From positions 1 through 26,555 of the forward strand of contig JBBDRU010000232.1 of the NCBI GenBank assembly GCA_040905305.1: DNA of 26,555 nt, read 5' to 3'. Position 1 is the stretch's first letter; every line of letters begins with the position of its first letter. The DNA comes from SHAN690 sp040905305. GTDB taxonomy: Bacteria; Bacteroidota; Bacteroidia; Flavobacteriales_G; Salibacteraceae. The notes under the pieces are model-generated. The model was not told where the DNA came from and ran no database searches. It saw nothing but the letters and a program-made list of their open reading frames with translations. The position numbers were made by a program, and so were the translations under genes. This document shows, piece by piece, positions 25,001 to 26,555 of this stretch.

Positions 25001-26178
25001 TATTGCTTAACATATTTCAACTGTTCACCGCTATGGTTTATGATCAACTCAGGATTAGATGATGCTTCAACGCGTCCTACAACCCTGGCTTCTACATTAA
25101 ATGATTGGGCAATGTCTATGATTGATTGAGCATGTTTTTCATCGATGTATATTTCCATCCTGTGCCCCATATTAAAAACTTGATACATCTCCTTCCAATC
25201 AGTTCCCGAATGTTTCTTTATTAAATCAAATAATATCGGAGTTGGAAATAAACTGTCTTTCACTACCCTATTCTCACTCAAGAAGTGAAGTATTTTACTC
25301 TGCCCACCACCTGAGCAATGGATCATTCCATGTATTTGGCTTTTAAGCTCCTTAAATACCTGAATCATAACTGGTGCATAAGTTCGAGTTGGAGAAAGCA
25401 CCATTTTACCTGCATCAACCGGGACTCCCTCGATTCTATCTGTTAAATTATAAGGACCAACATAGCTCAAGTCTTTGCTCAAAGCCCCATCAAATGTTTC
25501 GGGGTATTTTTTGGCCACATGTTTATTGAAGAGGTCATGACGTGCAGAGGTCAATCCATTTGAGCCCATACCCGAATTCCATTGCGTCTCATAAGTAGCC
25601 TGACCACCTGAAGCCAAAGCTACAATCACGTCTCCTGGCCGAATGTTATGATTATCAATAACAGCCGATGTTTTCATAACAGCCGAAACAGTGCTATCAA
25701 CAATAATCGTTCTTACCAAATCTCCTACATCCGCAGTTTCACCTCCTGTTGAATAGATATCAAAGCCATTGTCTCGCAATTGTTGCAATAACTCTTCCGT
25801 CCCTTCAATAATTGCCTTGATTACCTCACCCGGCACTAGGTTTTTGTTGCGACCTATGGTTGAAGATAAAGCGATTGGTCCAGTCGCACCAACACACAGC
25901 AAGTCATCTGTATTCATGACTACGGCATCTTGAGCAATTCCCTTCCACACACTAATATCTCCTGTTTCTTTCCAATAAGCATAAGCAAGAGATGACTTGG
26001 TTCCAGCTCCATCTGCGTGCATTATCAGGCATTGATCCTGATTTCCTGAAAGCACATCAGGAATCACTTTACAAAAAGCACCCGGCACCAAGCCTTTATC
26101 AATATTCTTGATTGCATTGTGCACATCTGCTTTACCAGCAGAAACTCCTCTTGCGGTATATTTATCGCTTATGTCCAT
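25000..26178 (-). CDS. purM: Phosphoribosylformylglycinamidine cyclo-ligase (AIR synthetase)
   Basis: The fifth step of purine synthesis: ATP-dependent ring closure of FGAM to aminoimidazole ribotide. It is 392 residues, longer than the roughly 345 of Escherichia coli PurM, as is usual for the Bacteroidota form. Visible motifs are YTARGVSAGKAD near the N-terminus, the substrate loop HADGAGTKSSLAYAY (54-68), the acidic metal site AQDAVVMNTDDLLCVGA, and the C-terminal SGGGQSKILHF and FNMGHRMEIYI blocks. It is the first gene of the run shared with prfA and pyrF. The 71-base gap before it contains the OmpA terminator and no clear promoter. Confidence 0.94.
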   Translation of the reverse strand: MDISDKYTARGVSAGKADVHNAIKNIDKGLVPGAFCKVIPDVLSGNQDQCLIMHADGAGTKSSLAYAYWKETGDISVWKGIAQDAVVMNTDDLLCVGATGPIALSSTIGRNKNLVPGEVIKAIIEGTEELLQQLRDNGFDIYSTGGETADVGDLVRTIIVDSTVSAVMKTSAVIDNHNIRPGDVIVALASGGQATYETQWNSGMGSNGLTSARHDLFNKHVAKKYPETFDGALSKDLSYVGPYNLTDRIEGVPVDAGKMVLSPTRTYAPVMIQVFKELKSQIHGMIHCSGGGQSKILHFLSENRVVKDSLFPTPILFDLIKKHSGTDWKEMYQVFNMGHRMEIYIDEKHAQSIIDIAQSFNVEARVVGRVEASSNPELIINHSGEQLKYVKQ

Positions 26179-26194
26179 TCAATTCTTAATTCCA

Positions 26195-26232
26195 TAAAAA
26201 AACCGCATGCATAAAAAATCATGCACACGGCT
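26195..26232 (-). terminator. Terminator after the OmpA-family gene
   Basis: A stem of about 10 bp in the RNA (26203-26212 with 26221-26230, including two adjacent G-U pairs), extendable by a further wobble and an A-U pair, around an eight-base loop. It is followed on the minus strand by eight T (26195-26202). It begins 18 bases after the stop of the OmpA-family gene and separates it from purM. Confidence 0.85.
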
Positions 26233-26249
26233 GAAGCTATGTTGTTTAT

Positions 26250-26555
26250 CTAATTAGTGCCCTCGGCAGGCTCTTCTTTAGGAACGTAGTCAAAACTTAA
26301 AACTCTGAAAACAGTTCTTCTGTTTTTCTGGTGTGCAGCATCTCTTTCTTCTTCAGAAGGCAGCGCTGCAATATCTTCATCACTTACCAACGGACGCTTT
26401 TCACCATAACCTACAGGAACCATACGCTCTGGATCTATACCTCTTTCAATAAGATAATTTACACACGTTTCAGCACGTTTTTGAGACAAAATCTCATTGG
26501 CTTTATCACTACCCCTCGTATCTGTATGCGCGGCAAGTTCAATAACAATGGTTTT
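26250..26555 (-). CDS. OmpA-family outer membrane protein, C-terminal part (partial)
   Basis: The last 101 residues of a protein whose N-terminal part lies outside the window. This is an OmpA C-terminal domain that binds peptidoglycan non-covalently: TIVIELAAHTDTRGS with the diaminopimelate-binding Asp, then LSQKRAETCVNYLIERGI, VPVGYGEKRP and NRRTVFRVLSF with the binding Arg. An inserted acidic loop (ALPSEEERDAAH) precedes the last strand, a common Bacteroidota feature. The frame is open to the window edge. Whether the missing part is a beta-barrel, TPR or PD40 repeats cannot be told. Confidence 0.93.
   Translation of the reverse strand, partial: KTIVIELAAHTDTRGSDKANEILSQKRAETCVNYLIERGIDPERMVPVGYGEKRPLVSDEDIAALPSEEERDAAHQKNRRTVFRVLSFDYVPKEEPAEGTN

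Noticed and set aside
1..26555. CRISPR arrays, insertion sequences, toxin-antitoxin pairs or defence genes
   Set aside because: No regular repeats, transposase motifs or recognisable defence proteins were seen on either strand.

Overview
The window is a chromosomal housekeeping segment from a member of the Bacteroidota, most likely Flavobacteriales. Four things point there: an XrtF-type exosortase with its usual partner, a DUF3467 gene directly after rpoC, start codons preceded by A/T-rich sequence with no clear Shine-Dalgarno, and a promoter of the Bacteroidota type (TTG, 19 bases, TAAATTTG) in front of the tRNA cluster. I see no insertion sequence, prophage, CRISPR array or integrated island. 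Apart from the first 1 kb, every gene is on the minus strand, so the text below follows transcription from high to low coordinates.

26555-20678: the C-terminal end of an OmpA-type outer-membrane protein with its terminator, then a tight run purM-prfA-pyrF-DUF2851-pspC-like, several joined by 1- or 4-base overlaps, then an RmlD-like NAD(P)-dependent reductase. 20628-16113: a Na+/alanine-type symporter with its own candidate promoter, a membrane-anchored protein with three helix-hairpin-helix repeats, apt, an acyl-CoA dehydrogenase and rpsU (S21), which ends in a strong terminator. 16034-14832: xerC and a short hpf.

14781-1224 is the translation and transcription supercluster: tRNA-Thr(UGU), tRNA-Tyr, tRNA-Gly, tRNA-Thr(GGU), tuf, tRNA-Trp, secE, nusG, rplK, rplA, rplJ, rplL, rpoB, rpoC and DUF3467. 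It is collinear with the thrU-tyrU-glyT-thrT-tufB-secE-nusG-rplKAJL-rpoBC region of Escherichia coli, with tRNA-Trp placed between tuf and secE. RNA signals divide it: a promoter nested in the hpf terminator, a hairpin with a T-run just before tRNA-Thr(GGU), a terminator after tuf, a possible L1 operator before rplK, an attenuator-like hairpin between rplL and rpoB, and a strong terminator after DUF3467.

1-1023: on the plus strand, converging on the RNA polymerase operon, are xrtF and its associated membrane protein. They are the least understood genes here. I did not find a convincing new multi-gene system. The best leads are the exosortase pair with unknown substrates, the exported triple-HhH protein coupled to apt, the uncharacterised DUF2851/PspC-like pair, and the RNA signals in the supercluster.
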